In this document: positions 6,097-6,144 of the stretch, piece by piece
How positions within the stretch are numbered: position 1 is the first letter of the stretch
Layout of the letters: each line of letters begins with the position of its first letter
DNA from: an uncultured Clostridia bacterium
Lineage (GTDB): Bacteria; Bacillota; Clostridia; Monoglobales; Monoglobaceae
Length of the DNA stretch: 6,144 nucleotides
Direction of reading: 5' to 3'
NCBI GenBank assembly: GCA_945878965.1
Contig: CAMCUJ010000091.1
Coordinates: forward strand, 1-6,144
Notes under the pieces: model-generated
Told to the model about the DNA's origin: nothing
What the model saw: only the letters and a program-made list of their open reading frames with translations
Database searches by the model: none
Position numbers and translations under genes: made by a program

Positions 6097-6144
6097 TTAT
6101 GAATTTTTAACACAGGATGCAACAGCCTTAGCTACCGCATCAGC
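6097..6144 (-). CDS. C-terminal end of an unidentified minus-strand gene (partial)
   Basis: Read on the minus strand, the last 15 codons before TAA (6097-6099) give ADAVAKAVASCVKNS, an alanine-rich helical-looking tail. The frame is open to the window edge and stops 23 bases before the bidirectional terminator, as expected for a convergent gene. Too little is present to name a family. Confidence 0.5.
   Translation of the reverse strand, partial: ADAVAKAVASCVKNS

Overview
The window looks like a chromosomal piece of a low-GC Firmicute, most likely a member of class Clostridia, possibly of the gut Oscillospiraceae or Lachnospiraceae type. The clues are AT-rich genes with strong GGAGG-type ribosome binding sites, a clostridial-style MurD, an EF-G paralogue of the 'EF-G-like' type, and short T-tailed terminators. 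The genus cannot be fixed from the sequence alone.

Layout. Positions 1-258 hold a GC-rich (149 of 240 bases are G or C in 1-240), hairpin-filled, two-copy imperfect tandem repeat with no convincing gene. A strong Shine-Dalgarno sequence and murD (peptidoglycan precursor ligase) follow to 1676, closed by a clear intrinsic terminator at 1724-1756. Next is a GTG-started gene (1834-3459) for a protein I cannot name. Its N-terminal part contains six repeats of about 49 residues that look like a beta-propeller with one Asp-box. It continues into a 17-residue polyasparagine tract written as an (AAY)n microsatellite, a coiled coil and a lysine-rich tail. After a roughly 220-base leader with a plausible sigma-A promoter comes an EF-G-family GTPase (real start most likely 3684, end 5741). 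Downstream is a short reading frame that makes sense only if a frameshift is allowed near an A7 run (5746-5972). A bidirectional-looking terminator follows (about 6035-6074), then the last 15 codons of a minus-strand gene entering from the right.

How the genes relate. They do not form one obvious pathway: murD is cell-wall synthesis, the EF-G-like protein belongs to translation or ribosome function, and the middle gene is unassigned. MurD and the propeller gene are separated by a terminator, and the EF-G-like gene appears to have its own promoter, so these look like three transcription units rather than one operon.

Most worth a second look: the structured repeat upstream of murD; the apparent lack of any NTG start codon at the right distance from murD's Shine-Dalgarno; the propeller/polyN/coiled-coil protein; and the frameshifted small gene behind the EF-G-like gene. 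I see no CRISPR array, insertion sequence, phage gene or defence system.
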